Positions 10,661 to 23,045 are shown, counted from the first letter of the stretch. The stretch is 64,000 nucleotides of DNA from Crotophaga sulcirostris (GCA_013397455.1 VYZB01000030.1:145924-209923), one strand, 5' to 3'. Numbers and translations: made by a program. Notes: generated from the letters alone by a model not told the origin.

Positions 10661-13600
10661 CACCAGCAACTTCCTGCTGTTTTTAGAGTACACACAGTGC
10701 AATGCAGTATGTCTGTCAGCTATGCGGCACAAAGGAACAGCCATTTTGTGACTGAACTGGACCCGCACCAAAATGCCAGCCAGTGCAGCCTTCCCCTCTC
10801 CTTTCACCGGGAATCAGGGTTTCCCGAGTGCTACCGAAACGAGAAAGAGATGCCCTCTTCTTTCATAGGCAGCCAGGGAGGGTAATTTTCATTAAACGTT
10901 CTCATTTCCCTCCTCCCTCTCCTCCCCAGTGCTCTTTCGTATGTAACTACATCTTCATAAAATGGCTGCCAGGCAAAAGGAGGGTGTTCTGCTCTGTGGA
11001 GGCTGCAGCGTTTGCTGCAGAGCACTCTGCCTCTCTAAGGTGGCTGCTGAGCAAAACCACACCATTTCAGACCTCAGACTGCCAGCTCTCTGAACAGAAA
11101 ACAGACCAGGACCTAACCCAACACAACCTTTTTTATCTCCCCTCCAAAAAAGTGATGGTTTAGTGCTAGAGAAGGCAAGAGTTGGATAGAGATGCAAAAG
11201 TTTGTTCAGCCCTGCAGCTTCTGTAGGAAAACCCATTCCTGCTGGGGTATTTAGGAGGTGCAAGAGCAACTGCAACTTATGCAGGTGGGGAGGTAACTAG
11301 AGGAACAATGCATCCACCACGTGTTACTGACTCCTGGAGCTCAGGGAGGTCCAATCTGCCTCTCACCTCTAAAGTCCCCATGAGGGTGGCACCATGGACG
11401 CACCCTCTCACATCATCTGCCTTTCAGAAAGGCAACACAGAAGATGCTAGAAGACACACCAGAGTTTGGTTCAAATATTTAATGCAAGTCCCAGGCACAC
11501 AGGTGGTGGTTAGCAGTAACTGCAGCATCCCAACTTTTACCCTAAGTGGAGAAAGTTGCATGAAATCAATCAACTGGAAGCTTGGAAAGCTTTGCCAGCA
11601 ATACACGAAGGACAGGCGTTGCTGTTCCTCTCAAAAGGTAAAGAGTACGTCCCAGCTTACACACTGTGACGAGTTAATACCATTTCCCTTCCCAAGGATA
11701 ATTACCTGGTTGGGGACAATTCTCAGGTATCTTTGTTTATACAGCATATGTCCTTGCACCTTCTTTGGACTGGAAAGGTAAAGTCAATTCCAAGCATATT
11801 GCCCACTTAGGACACCATGGTGGTGGGCATGAATAGTATTTTCTTCTACTTTTAACACCTTTATTTAGTCCTGCATTTTTGCTTCTCCAACCCAGGTGAC
11901 CATATCTACCTTCCCCACCCATCTTCGTCACCCAGGCCTCTCACCAAGGTTTCTGTAACAGGGCTTCACATATCTCCATGGATGCTGGGTTGGTCTCATA
12001 ACTGAGGAGAAAGCTGGCCAGCAGCACATGAAGTGCAGACATCAGGGCATTTCTGGGCTACAGTAAAGCAAAGTGGTGGCTTTACTTCCTAGAAATCATT
12101 TCCCCTACAACTTCAAGTCAACCTCAGGAAGTGAAGCCCATTTTACGACATTCAGCTGACTCACGGCTCAGAAATAAGATCAACAGGGCTCACTTACAAA
12201 TATCCTGTGCTCAATTGTTCCCACACTTCAGGTGAGTGGATGCTACCCACAGCAAGTTTATTTTGAGAAAAAAATGGGAAGGGGGAGAAGGGTAACCTCA
12301 CACAACAGGCATTACATGTAAATCAATCAATTATGTGAAATAACCTTTCAATGAAAACACCAGAAGCACACACAGCCACTATGCAAATACAACGCCCCTA
12401 AGGACAAAAACCCCAAAGGTCTTCTTCCTGTGGGGCCAACTGCTCCAGGTCTCCAATTTCATCTCCTCTTTAGCACAGTATTTCTAACATCGATAAAATA
12501 CCTCAATTGATATTTCCTGAACAAATTATACCTATTATTGCACTTGCTGATAATCTGTGCTTTAAAAAAAAAAAAAGGCGTAAGGACTTTGCTAATCTGA
12601 ATTGTAAGTGGTTTTTTTTTAAATTGACTTTAAGTAATATTTTGTGTGCAGTATTAACAGCAACAGAGAGCACGGTTCTGAAAGTCTGATGTGTTTTTAA
12701 ACTGCATTATTATAAAAGCTCTGTATAGGTGCTCTATGTAATGCTTCAACATACCCTGAGGCTAATTCAGTTAATAATAATTTCAAATTAAATAAATTTA
12801 CCCATGTCCACTTTAGGATTTAAAATTTGACTGCATTTTTAATATATCCAGAATACCATTCAAGTTTATGCTAGGTTGCAGTAATTTGATAACATATATT
12901 CCCACAGTATTTCAAGTTTGTGTGTTTGAGGAAGGTTAAACACTGGACATCAAGAATACTATTCAAACACCTGCAAACATCACAGAGCACATGTGATACA
13001 ACAGACAGTTCAGAATTCTTTTTTATTAATGTTGGTTAAAAATTACTGTAGACAACACCAGGGAAAAAGAAACAGGTCATGATTCAATTAACAAAATGCA
13101 AAATTTGTGTATTTACAAACTAGAAAGCAAAAATGCATATAGTTTAATTTCCAATTTTTGAAAAAGAGGATCTTTCAATTACAAAATGAGCAATTCCAGT
13201 AATTATACTTGTGCGTTCCTTGCAAACAAAAATTTCCAGTATTTCATACTTTTCCCACATCAAGGTTAAGTTCATAAAAATCTGCAAAGAATCTCATTAC
13301 TCGACAAAAGTAAATAAAAACACTGAGCAAAATATTAAACAATCAAGCAAAGCATTTGGAGTCTCTTATTAACAGTCCCAGTGTATATTTTATGATACGA
13401 AATGCTATCACCAGCAGGAGAAGGTCTGGTTAAATTGTGTAAAAATATTCTAAAATACCTAAAGAAAACCAAAGTTCAACAAGCCCAAATAAAATTTGAA
13501 GTAAGAAGTATCAGACAAACAGGCACTTTCCAGTTTATATTTTAAAATGAGCTTTTTTTCATTCATGTAACTGTTCCTTGTGTCTATTTACTATAATTTA

Positions 13601-14042
13601 CTACTACACCAGGCTTCTGTATGGCCTTCAGTTAAAGTTTAGACTTCTGAGAATCTTCAAAGAAAAATTTGCCTTGTATGTAAAATGGTGCAATGCAGCA
13701 ATGGCTAAACCGACAAGGTCATTTTTCACAGCACAAAAAATCTAAAAACTGAAATTCAAAAGCTGGAAAAACGTAATACAGAGGAAAGGGCTCCCCTGAA
13801 TAGAGGTACAGTACCTTTTGACTATGACATGGGCCCTTAAGTCACAACACAACTTTCAGAAATTGCTACCAAAAAAAATCAGGGTGTGGCATGCTAGCAA
13901 TCTCAAGGTCATTCCTTAAAAAGGAAGCAAAATCAGTAAAATGTTTTGTATTAAGCACTGACAGTAACCCAAGGCTGTCAAAGTAAACAGGGTATTCACA
14001 GGTTTTACCAAAAAAAAAAAAAAGTAAGTTGATAGATCATAC

Positions 14043-14104
14043 CTCGATGCATTGCTGTGGACTGAACCCTCCTCTCCTTGGCTTTTGTCCTTATTTCTCA
14101 TCAT
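14043..14104 (-). CDS. CHD2: CHD2 first coding exon (start codon)
   Basis: The coding part begins ATG ATG AGA AAT AAG GAC and gives MMRNKDKSQGEEGSVHSNAS, the recognised amino terminus of CHD2. It ends with AG, the first two bases of a split Ser codon, at donor GAG|GTATGA (14043/14042). Joining to 1111 gives [12 protein letters not shown], matching CHD2 without a break. The start is the first of two consecutive ATGs. In-frame stops upstream (TAA in CTCTTAATATTTAAG) rule out an earlier start in this exon. This is the N-terminus of a protein of about 1,800 residues, and the rest lies left of the window. Confidence 0.94.
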
Positions 14105-14176
14105 CTTTTTATTCTTAAATATTAAGAGGGGGTCAGGGGTGTCTGTTTGCTTTGAAGTCCTGTGCCCAGGTATTTA
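14105..14176 (-). other. CHD2: CHD2 5' UTR part of exon 2
   Basis: A good acceptor, a T/C-rich tract ending TTTTGACAG, lies at 14178-14177 and would start the exon at 14176. A second AG (GGGCACAG, about 14162) is a possible alternative. The leader between is AC-rich and short. The exon boundary is inferred from splice signals only. Confidence 0.55.
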
Positions 14177-14511
14177 CTGTCAAAAGTTGAAAGAAAGGTA
14201 AGGTCCCAGTTCGTTTCACTGGCTTTCATTACCAGGAACAAAGTCCTGACGCTGCAATGATATTGTTATAACAATACACAACACTGATCAACACGGCAAA
14301 ACGGAGATTTAAAACAAATAATCATTTTTAGAAGAAAAATCAGAGAACAAATACAGCAGAGGAGCATCCTGCAAACTTTCCCAAAGTAACACTGGATGCA
14401 AATAATCTCTGTATCTTATTGCGTCATCCCAATACAGCTCAAATTGGTCAAAAATCAAAGTACTCAAAACGGCAAAAATCTAAAAATTATTATTATTAAT
14501 TGCTCACCTAC

Positions 14512-15010
14512 CTGATCCATGCACCGCCGCCAGGACCAAGTCGATATTAGTTTCAGGTAGTGGAAAAACATTAGATCCAAAATATTTAGAGTTATAATGA
14601 TAAAATAAAAATTTCAGAGAATGAAAAAAAATATATATTCTAATCCCAAAAATATGCTGCCGATGAAGCAAAAGAAGCGATAATTAGTACAAAAATGTCC
14701 GGGGGAAAAAAGCTCATTAGGAGAGCGCACAAAAATGGAGGTACGCCATGGCTTCTAAGCTGGAAAAACAACGACCTGGGCTCTCTCCACGGCTTCTTCT
14801 TTCCAGCAAGGCACGAAAAGGGAGCCCTCAAAAGCTGCTTTTCTGCCCGAAAAAAGTCCGCTCGGCCCCCGATCGGTGCCTAGGAGAGGCAAGGGGCTGT
14901 GGGGGCCCCCTGAGGCTGCCCGAAAGTTAGGGAAAGTTGCGTAAAGTGTTGGGGAAGGCACGGAGCTGAGCGCGCTCTCTCTAAGGCACAGCCGCCATCT
15001 AGAGCTCCTT
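14512..15010 (-). other. CHD2: CHD2 non-coding first exon (predicted)
   Basis: The predicted first exon lies within the CpG-rich block. Its donor is GATCAG|GTAGGTGAG at 14512/14511; TAG|GTGAGC three bases further is an equally strong alternative. The 5' end is inferred from AGATGGCGGC at 15000-14991, a YY1/TISU-type element that normally sits just downstream of a start site. The first ATG in the leader (14998) opens a five-codon upstream frame (M-A-A-V-P-stop). The intron to the coding exon would be only about 335 bp. The exact transcription start cannot be set without transcript data. Confidence 0.5.
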
Positions 15011-15070
15011 CCCAGCTCTGAGCTCTGCCTTTGATTGACACTCTCTACATTTACCCCACAACTCAGGTGA
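14690..15070 (-). promoter_or_regulatory. CHD2: CHD2 CpG-island promoter
   Basis: CpG content rises over 14690-15010 (GATCGG, GAGCGCGCTC and others) and falls off at both ends. No TATA box is seen at a suitable place on the minus strand. The YY1-type AGATGGCGGC at 15000-14991 points towards CHD2. This is a typical housekeeping, dispersed-start promoter. In the tandem arrangement it is the promoter expected to be restrained by CHASERR transcription from the right. Confidence 0.65.
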
Positions 15071-17251
15071 TGTACCATAGACCCACCCCTTCATTTCTAC
15101 CAAAAAAAGAGATAGCCTCCACCTAAAGGGTGCCTGCTACCCCCACAGCCCTGGCTTCTTCCAACTACCCCAGCTGGAGGGGCTCCTTAACCCCATGTGG
15201 CTCAGGCACCCTTTTGAAACCAGAAAGAAATGGAATTTGTGCCTTTTGTTTTAAAGATTTGCTAAATATTTCAGTGCCTGGGCTAAAATTACTTCCTCCC
15301 TGGACAGGAAGTGGTGCTGTTACAAGCCATTTTGAAAGAATGGAAGTGGAGCTAACAGCCATGCAGCCAGCAATAACCCACCTTGGGGCTCACCCCACCC
15401 AAGGGGTAGCTTTTTTTCCAACTCAGTGGTAGTACCCCCAGACAATAGCTCCACCATTCGTTACCCAACACGTGCACATGAAGCCTGGGACACAGGCGTC
15501 GAGCGCTCCAAAGAGCACTCACCATTGCTGAGAGCCCCCTCCAGCTCCACAGCGCCTCCCTAGTGGTGCTCCCCAACAACAAAAATCCAACAGCTACATT
15601 ACTTTCATCAGTGAGGCAAAGGCACTACTGGAAAGTAAGTCTGGCACCATTAAAATGGTCATTTTCAAAGCCCATTCTTAACCCATTAACGCTCAAAACC
15701 CGATTTTAGCACGACAAGTGAACTTCAAAGCCATATAATAGCCAAGCTATAGAACTGGAAATCAAGCAACATCTCGAATGCAACACCCTAGTATTGAGAG
15801 GATGTACTACTGAGGAAATGGAGGCAATCCAAGCATCACCCAACCTCTGGTATTCTGACTACCAGTTGGCAACAGACTCAACGCACAAAGACATCTTGCG
15901 TATTCAGAAACATCACAACAAGACAGCGGAATCAGACACTGGGGGACTACTGGGGGGGAAGGAGGCAACGAGTCAGTCTGGGCTTCCATGGGGACATCCA
16001 TGGCACAACATCTCAACAGTGTGAGAACACTGGCTTCTATCAGTTGAACCATGGTAGTCCCCACCAACTCCACCACACACTGGCCATTCACATCCTGCAA
16101 TAATCAACATCAAGAGGTTTGAGTAGATGCACTCCGTTGCCACAGTCCATTTTAAAGAATTTCAGTTTAGCAATTATTTAAAAAAAACCACCCTTACATC
16201 TAAACTACAAGAACAAAAAACACAATGCAAGACCATTCCAAGCAATTTTGGGCAACACTAAGGAAATGTGATTCATTTGAACAGGGATCCCTTTAGGTTG
16301 GTACCAGTATCCAACTCCATCACATAACACATGGCAAAACCAAACTTGAGCAAGTGTGTATCATCAAAACAGCTGGATTAAACAAGTATGAACAATTCAC
16401 CATGGTAAAAAAGGATATTTACAAATAAGTCTGGGCAAGTCAAATGGTTAAACACACAATGGGCTTTGGTTTTGTTTGTTTTCAAAAGAAAACACCTAGG
16501 TTATCTCAGCATCAGGTTTGTAATCTTGGCCCCTCCAGCATAAAACACAGACAACTGTGAATTTCAGGTGCAACGCATACAGGGAAGTGGCCAGTTTAAC
16601 TGTGTGATCCACAAGAAACTTGAAAGTAAATTATTTTTTGAACATTAGAACCATTTAAAAATTCATTTGTAAAGATTAACATGTCATCTGTAGCAATATC
16701 AAAAATAACTCCATTTTTTCTCATCAAATACATGGTACAGTATTGTGCAGCGAAGCCCACATTAAATAGCAGTGAAGCAGACTGGACACTTGTGCAAAAC
16801 AATTTTAAGACCAAACAGAGTGTTTGGAAAGCATGTTGTCCTGGAAATCTGTTGGAAAAGTTTCCATACCCATATACATCCAAAGTAGCATACCTAAAAA
16901 AGTTACACAAAACATTTAGGTACTCCTTTATTGTCACATTTGCCCAGCCGTCAACTGGTATCAATCCCATCTTAAAATAACTTCAGAAACTTCAGCAGAA
17001 CCACCCTGATAATAAGCCAAGTAATAAGAAAGACCTAACATTAAGCACCTGAATGAACAAACCAGCAAATCAAAATTCACTGGAAGTCATAGTAAATTGA
17101 AGATAATTTGCAAATGAAAAGTGCAGCACAAAATTTTACCTTGCCATTAGTGCTTAGCAGCTGAAGTATTTCTCACTTTAAGAGCAACCAAAAATGTGGC
17201 CCGCTTCAATATCAACACAATAAAAAAATATTCAGCCAGAAAGGACAAACA
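15071..17251. other. Spacer between CHASERR end and CHD2 promoter
   Basis: About 2.2 kb without a recognisable gene. A minus-strand frame of 124 codons at 16596-16970 matches no protein I know. Another AATAAA on the minus strand (16932-16927) is followed by GT/T-rich sequence and could serve as a distal CHASERR poly(A) site. Five further AARATGR heptamers on the minus strand lie at 16967, 16711, 16147, 15659 and 15327 (left ends). They suggest that some CHASERR transcripts run into this stretch. Confidence 0.5.
16927..16932 (-). terminator. CHASERR: Alternative distal poly(A) signal
   Basis: AATAAA on the minus strand, followed by TGTTTTGTGTAACTTTTTT-type GT/T-rich sequence at a suitable distance. 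Its use would lengthen the terminal exon by about 350 bases and bring in one more AAGATGG motif (16967-16973). Confidence 0.35.
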
Positions 17252-17256
17252 CAAAG

Positions 17257-18575
17257 TGTGAAAGTAACCAAAACCTTTTATTAAGTCACTTTAGAAAAAT
17301 TACATTTTCTCCAAAGGGGTAGCAACAGATTTCTTACCAAATTAATTTGCCTGTTATGAATATATGACCCAAAAGTAAAATTTTGCAGCCCAGTCCTCAA
17401 CAGATCCATCACTGGACAGGCACTGACAGAGTCCCCTGATTAATTCAAGTGCAAAGTCCATTTTGATCGGATGATCACAACCCAGATCTTCTCTGGTTTA
17501 ATAACACGAGAGTCCATGTTTTAACATCCTTTTCTTGGACAGACACATCACAGCACTCATGCATTAGTCCATTTGCTCAACCTCTCAATCAACAGTGGAA
17601 CTGCCATCTTGGTGTCTCATTCGTAGACTCCTTTTGACACTCTTCATCTGATTGGATTCTTTATGGAAAATTAAAAGAAAAATGCTGTTGGAATACAGAT
17701 CACAACTTTAAACTAAGACATTCAATTACTGTACCCTGAAGATAGTTTAAACATATAACTGATGCTTCATTCCTTATTAATACATTCCAGAACATCCATT
17801 TTTATCATAAACAATGTTAAAGAGTTAAAAATATAAACTTTAATCAAAACTGTAAAGAAGTAGGGGATGAATGATTGTAAGTTCAAGAACCCTTTCAAGC
17901 TCCATAAATTCCATTTGAAATTTCTCTGTAGTATTAAAACATTAGAGAAATCAATAGTGGGAATTACAAGATATTTGCCCTGGCAACCATCTTTATGAGA
18001 CTGACAGATCTAAAGCTGATACTGCTTAGTGGAAAACCAAGTTTATTATAGTAAGCCACATTTTTAAACTATTGTCCATGTTCCTTTCTTCAAAGGCATA
18101 AATCCATCAAAACCCATGTAACAGGCATGAAAAATGGTTTCCTGTATACAGATGGTGACTATAGACAAGAGATTCCACCATCTTAACCCAGTTTTCCAGC
18201 TCATGAAAGACACAGTGCAACAGCAAACACACATGTATGAACAGAATGACTGGTTTAGTTACTGGTGGGAAAGGACACGTCAAATGAAAATGGTAACAAG
18301 TCATGCTAGTTCCCTTTAGCAAGGCCACCAGACTACTCCTGACCCATATTCCAACTTTTCTCTTCACATAACAGCAACCAAGCACGCAGGTGAGCGACAA
18401 ACCAAACTCATCAAATGACTTCCACGTGGATAAATACAAACCAAATTCCCATAATCACGTTTTCTTCCAAGAAATATAAGCTCATGTACTTGAAAAATAC
18501 TATTCCTCCCAATGGGCAAAAATCAAGCACAGGGAGTTACTAAGTATTAAGAACACCATTTCAAACCAATGCTAA
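17257..18575 (-). ncRNA. CHASERR: CHASERR terminal exon (predicted)
   Basis: The acceptor is unusually good: a T-rich tract ending TGTCTCTTCTGCAG at 18577-18576. The exon would end about 15-25 bases after AATAAA at 17282-17277, which is followed by GT-rich TTTGTGTTTGTCC, a classic cleavage context. An internal AATAAA at 18047-18042 has a poorer downstream element and could give a short form. Five AARATGG heptamers on the RNA strand lie at 17458, 17604, 17796, 17987 and 18178 (left ends). One per roughly 2.5 kb is expected from composition. Motifs of this type in the CHASERR last exon are reported to be deeply conserved and protein-bound. A 110-codon frame in the sense strand (18107-18439) has no recognisable homology. 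Confidence 0.5.
17277..17282 (-). terminator. CHASERR: CHASERR poly(A) signal (main candidate)
   Basis: AATAAA on the minus strand, followed by AGGTTTTGGTTAC and, about 25 bases on, GT-rich TTTGTGTTTGTCC. This is the best cleavage and polyadenylation context in the spacer between the two genes. Confidence 0.55.
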
Positions 18576-19222
18576 CTGCAGAAGAGACAGACATTCAAAA
18601 AAAGGTTCTAAAATGACTATGTGATTTTGCGTATTTGCACTCATTTATCATTTTGAACATGTATAGTTTTAACCTCACTTGGTCTGAAAGCCAACTCCAC
18701 TATATGGTTCCCCTGATAATCCTAGGCAGATTCTCACAAGTGATGCAGGAATTACCCACAGCACAGCAAAAAAACAGTGGAGCCATCTAGTGGTCTCTGC
18801 CTCCTCACTCCAGTTTCCCCATTCTCATTGCAAAATAACCAGTTAGAGCCAAGCAAACAGCAATGGAACCAGTGCAACAAGCCTCAGTCTCACTTCCAGA
18901 ACTGCCCATACGTCCTGTTTTATATTCTTCTACGGACTTCCTCGTTTTAAATACAATGGAAAAGTCGTACAGCGCATAGAAGTGGAATGCAGGATCTGGT
19001 AATTCACTTTACTTTGGATTGTGAACGCGCTTAGTTGTAATAGTATTCAATCACAGGACCGTCTCATTTTCATAACCAAAAACTGAACATTCAAGTTTGC
19101 AGAAATTCTTTGTTTCAAGCACTCAACTCATCCTCAGTTAAGACTGGAATTAAATATTTTGCAACATTTTTCCCCCACACTAAACTGAAGAAACAGTTTT
19201 GGGGGGTTGTTTTAGTTCTTAC

Positions 19223-19306
19223 CAGTATACTAGCCTCATTTCAAATCCATTGAGGCATTTAAAGATAAATTAAAATTTCAAATATTTTTTAATGCTAATA
19301 CTTTGA
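19223..19306 (-). ncRNA. CHASERR: Possible extra CHASERR exon
   Basis: An 84-base segment has acceptor TTGGTCCCTCAG (19308-19307) behind a T-rich tract and donor CTG|GTAAGAA at 19223/19222. It would be a cassette before the terminal exon. The evidence is splice signals alone. Confidence 0.2.
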
Positions 19307-22300
19307 CTGAGGGACCAATATGAAAAATAAACCACCATGAAGTTATCCATTATTGTCACAAATATTCAGAAGTACCAACGTGAGTGCAGTGGAAACCCCA
19401 TATATAAGACCTTTAAAGTAATTTTTATTGTTAGAAATAGTTATTGTAAGAAAACTAACATAAGTAAATTTAATTACTGACATCAGTTTTTCCAGCCTCT
19501 CGAAACTATAATTCAGCTATGTATTAGTAAGCCTTAAAAGGTCCTTTTCAGTTGGGTTAGCCTTCTGCCTTAGACACTAATGAGATCCGCCAAGAACAAT
19601 TTAAGGGCAAGTTCCCCTGCTAGGTTCACCTACATTTGGTAGAACCAAAAACTCTGCAAGTAGCCCTGCCACATTCACCCTAAACTCTTCTCTTGACCTT
19701 GTAAAATAATTAGCAGTAAACAGAACTAATGATATATTATAATTAAGAACATGCTACAACAGCCTTGTTCTAAAAGTTTTTTGTACATCAAAGAGATCCC
19801 ACAGCCGTGGGGATAGCAGCAAACTGTACACTTTTTCATGTGAAATCTACATTTGTTTTAAAAGATTTCACATCACTTGTTTACTTATGATTTAAGGCAC
19901 ATCTTATTAATAATACAGCAAAAACATACTTCACTAAGATATGCAGTAATCCTACACTTAAGGTAGACATTGAATAATCCCAAGTTTTTTGCTAGATGCC
20001 ATGAACACTTAATTCCTTCCCTGACATCAGTCGGGCATCATCCCATTTTTCAAGCTTTATCTGCTCTTTACTGTATTTGTTTCCACACACAGTATTTTGG
20101 TCCTGATAAATGAGGCACCTGGGTCATCATGTAATACTTTCAAAGCTTCCTTCAAATCACTGGTAACATTGACACTCAACATCAACAGACAGCAACCATT
20201 CACAACCATGCCTAAAGATAAATTTAAGGCAAAAGTTTTGAGAAACATGAGTTTACATATTTTTCTTTTTTTTTTAGTACCCGATTTGTTGCTCCACTTA
20301 CTAAGAGACCACAGCAAAAAAAAGACATCCCTTATAATCGAAACTATGGCTTCAGCAATTTCATGTCTATTGAAACCTTTTGTTTCTTTAAGCACCTAAC
20401 AACAACAGGAGGAACACCCACACACCAGCGCAACCAGGTAAGAGATCAATACAGTTACAAAGCTTTCCAGAGTGAAACCTCTCACACCTCTCACACACGA
20501 GGCTTCAACTTAAACCTCAAGGTTTACTGCTAAGTGAAAGGAAGTCACTGCAACAAAGGGAGCTGAATGGACAAAACGAGGTTCTGAGTAAACCAAACCT
20601 GAAGTTCTACACTTCAAAGTTAATTAAACCAAGATTTAATTCTCAAAGACACATCTCTGGTAAATTTTACACTAGAGGAAAAAGGAGATGTGTCCTTTAT
20701 TGACATCCTAAGTCCATAATGATGTTCTATCAATCTTTAAAAGTATTTAAGTATTCTGGACAATCCTAAATCCACTTTTACCACTATTAGATGTTTGGTA
20801 AGCACAGCAGTAAAAGCACGACTCAAGTAGAATCACGGTATTTTAGTTAAGAAAGGCTGCCAGGTTTCTCAGATTTAGATATTAATTTCAGGTAAGGTGA
20901 CTTCACTAACAGATGCTTTCTTCTGTGGGTATTATTTTTAAATAAGAAATTTTACTTCATTAAGCAAAGTATGCCATCTTCAATAAAGTTCCTGGTGTTC
21001 TGAAGTATTTTACCCCTTCAATTAAAAACAAATATCAAAATCATTGTTTCAACTAAACATTATCTATGTTAACCACAGAGGGTAATACTAGATTTTTCAA
21101 GATCCATAAATTTGGATGTTTTTACAAAAGCATGTTGAAGCAACTTCTTTTGAAGACAATTGTTTCCAAGCCAATTAAGAGTTTCACATTTACCCCTTCC
21201 TTCAGGTAAAGATTAGAAAACAGCAAAGTATGGAAGATTTGCTCAGTGTGCAACTGAAAAGCCAAATTTCCGCTCCAGAAACCAGATCTGACAACAATCC
21301 AACGAGAGAAAATAGGAAAAAAATGCACATAGAAAGATGCAGGAAACAGATAAAGGTTAATATAAAAATGGAACATGAGTCACATTTTTAGAGCACAGGG
21401 AGTGATTGGGGAAAAAAGGCAACAGTGGACAGCATTGGAAGAGTTTTGAGGAATAGCTAGAAGGAGTAGCATTTACTTCTAGCATAGCAAGAAATATACT
21501 GGTCTACAGATACCTGCGGTGGGGAAAACAGCTTAAGACTTCTGAAAGAACAAATACAACTTATGTAACACAGGAGAGGAGATGAAACACTGATCAAAGA
21601 TCATCAAAATCGAGCAAATGTACACACCATAGGAGCTGAATTCCTCAAAGTTCATGAATTCTACTGTTTTGCTCACGATGGAAGACTCAGTGATAAAACT
21701 GGTTCAAAATGAAACATACCAAAGAGCAGCACAAGGCCACGATAACGTGGCCTGGTAGGGTTTGCACCTTACCCTCACACACTCCTTCCTTTCAAGACCT
21801 CTACATTAGACTCCACATCATGTGATTAGATCACAAGAAATCATGGGACTGTGGAGTACAACCAGTGAGTAGCTGCTTTTCTAGCACCTGAGCCAGCACA
21901 GATTGCAGCCTGCAGCAGGTAAGCATGGTTGCTGATGGTCTCTGGTAACATACATGGCCATTGGTCAGTTAAAACACTGAAACAAGAGTATTTTTGCATC
22001 TTGGAACAACATTTTCTCAAGCTGTCTGCAGTCTAAGCATGGCATTACTTAATCAAGTATCACGTCATATTGAAAGAATTGTCTCCAAGAAACTGTCTCT
22101 TTTAAAGAAAAGCATATATGCTGAAGCATAGTTCCACAGGAACAGAGCTTCTCACTAAAAGTTAATTCATTTACACAAAATGTAACGTCTCTCTAATCAA
22201 AAGCGTAGAATCAAGAGTCTGAATTTTAAGCAGACAGGAAGACTTGGGTCTTTCCAGAGACAACTCCCAAGAGAGTCACACAATGTACCAGAGAACTAAA

Positions 22301-23045
22301 GGTCAAGAAGACCAAATTCCCCCTAGTAAAGGAAACTGGAGAAAATCCTATTCCCATATTCATTCAGTATAGAACTGAAGGAATTTTTCTGCTCAAGTTT
22401 GCCAATTTTGCATTTTGATTATATGGGGAATGGTTGATAAATGAAGTCTACCAGCTTAATACAGGAAAACACATCAGCATCACATACTATTATCTGCAAA
22501 GCTGAAGCTTTATGAATGAAGAACAGAAACAGAACAATCATAGAACAGAAGACAGTTACTATCTGCTCAAAGACCCTCACGAATCCTGACAGAAGCATAA
22601 AAGGACAATATGAGATGCTCGTAAGACAAGTTCCTCCGGCTATGCTTTCCATACCATTTGTTTTTCAAATTGTCTGTAGTAATTCTCTGCAGGGACAGAC
22701 GTTTGTGTACCGAAGCCTTATGAACAAGCAAACCTATGATTAAATAATCCTTAATAAAATATGGAGTCAAATCACAGAAGTAGAAGACCAAAGAACTACA
22801 AAGACATGAAAGCTGTTCTCCAGCGAAACATGTTGAGAGTACTATCCAAGCATGGCTTGATTTCCTAAGAGCCCAGCAAGAACGCTTCTGTGGTCCTTCT
22901 CAATACACATGTGCACACATACACTTTAATGAACTTCAGGATGTATTCAAGTCAAAAACTTCAGCAAGTTAAACATTGTACCATGTGTGCTCACTGGGGC
23001 TTTTTTAAAGCTAAAAAGTAAATGTTATTAGGAATAACAACTTAC

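Larger units (their letters stand above)
1112..14042 (-). other. CHD2: CHD2 intron between the two coding exons
   Basis: This is a 12.9-kb intron bounded by donor GAG|GTATGA at 14043/14042 and acceptor CAG at 1112. Phases on both sides match. It is mostly AT-rich with no recognisable exon. Listed separately are GC-rich islands at about 2.4 and 10.5 kb, a 5S-like SINE at about 5.0 kb and a CR1 tail at about 5.8 kb. Poly(A) runs at 10388-10407 and near 10314-10328 are simple repeats. Open frames within it show no known protein. Confidence 0.85.

Noticed and set aside
12225..12240. Consensus plus-strand splice donor CAG|GTGAGT (also near 18387 and 20889)
   Set aside because: Isolated donors without a convincing acceptor or coding content; such sites are common by chance.
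18107..18439. 110-codon minus-strand frame inside the predicted CHASERR terminal exon
   Set aside because: No recognisable protein; the exon is predicted non-coding and the length is within chance for the window.
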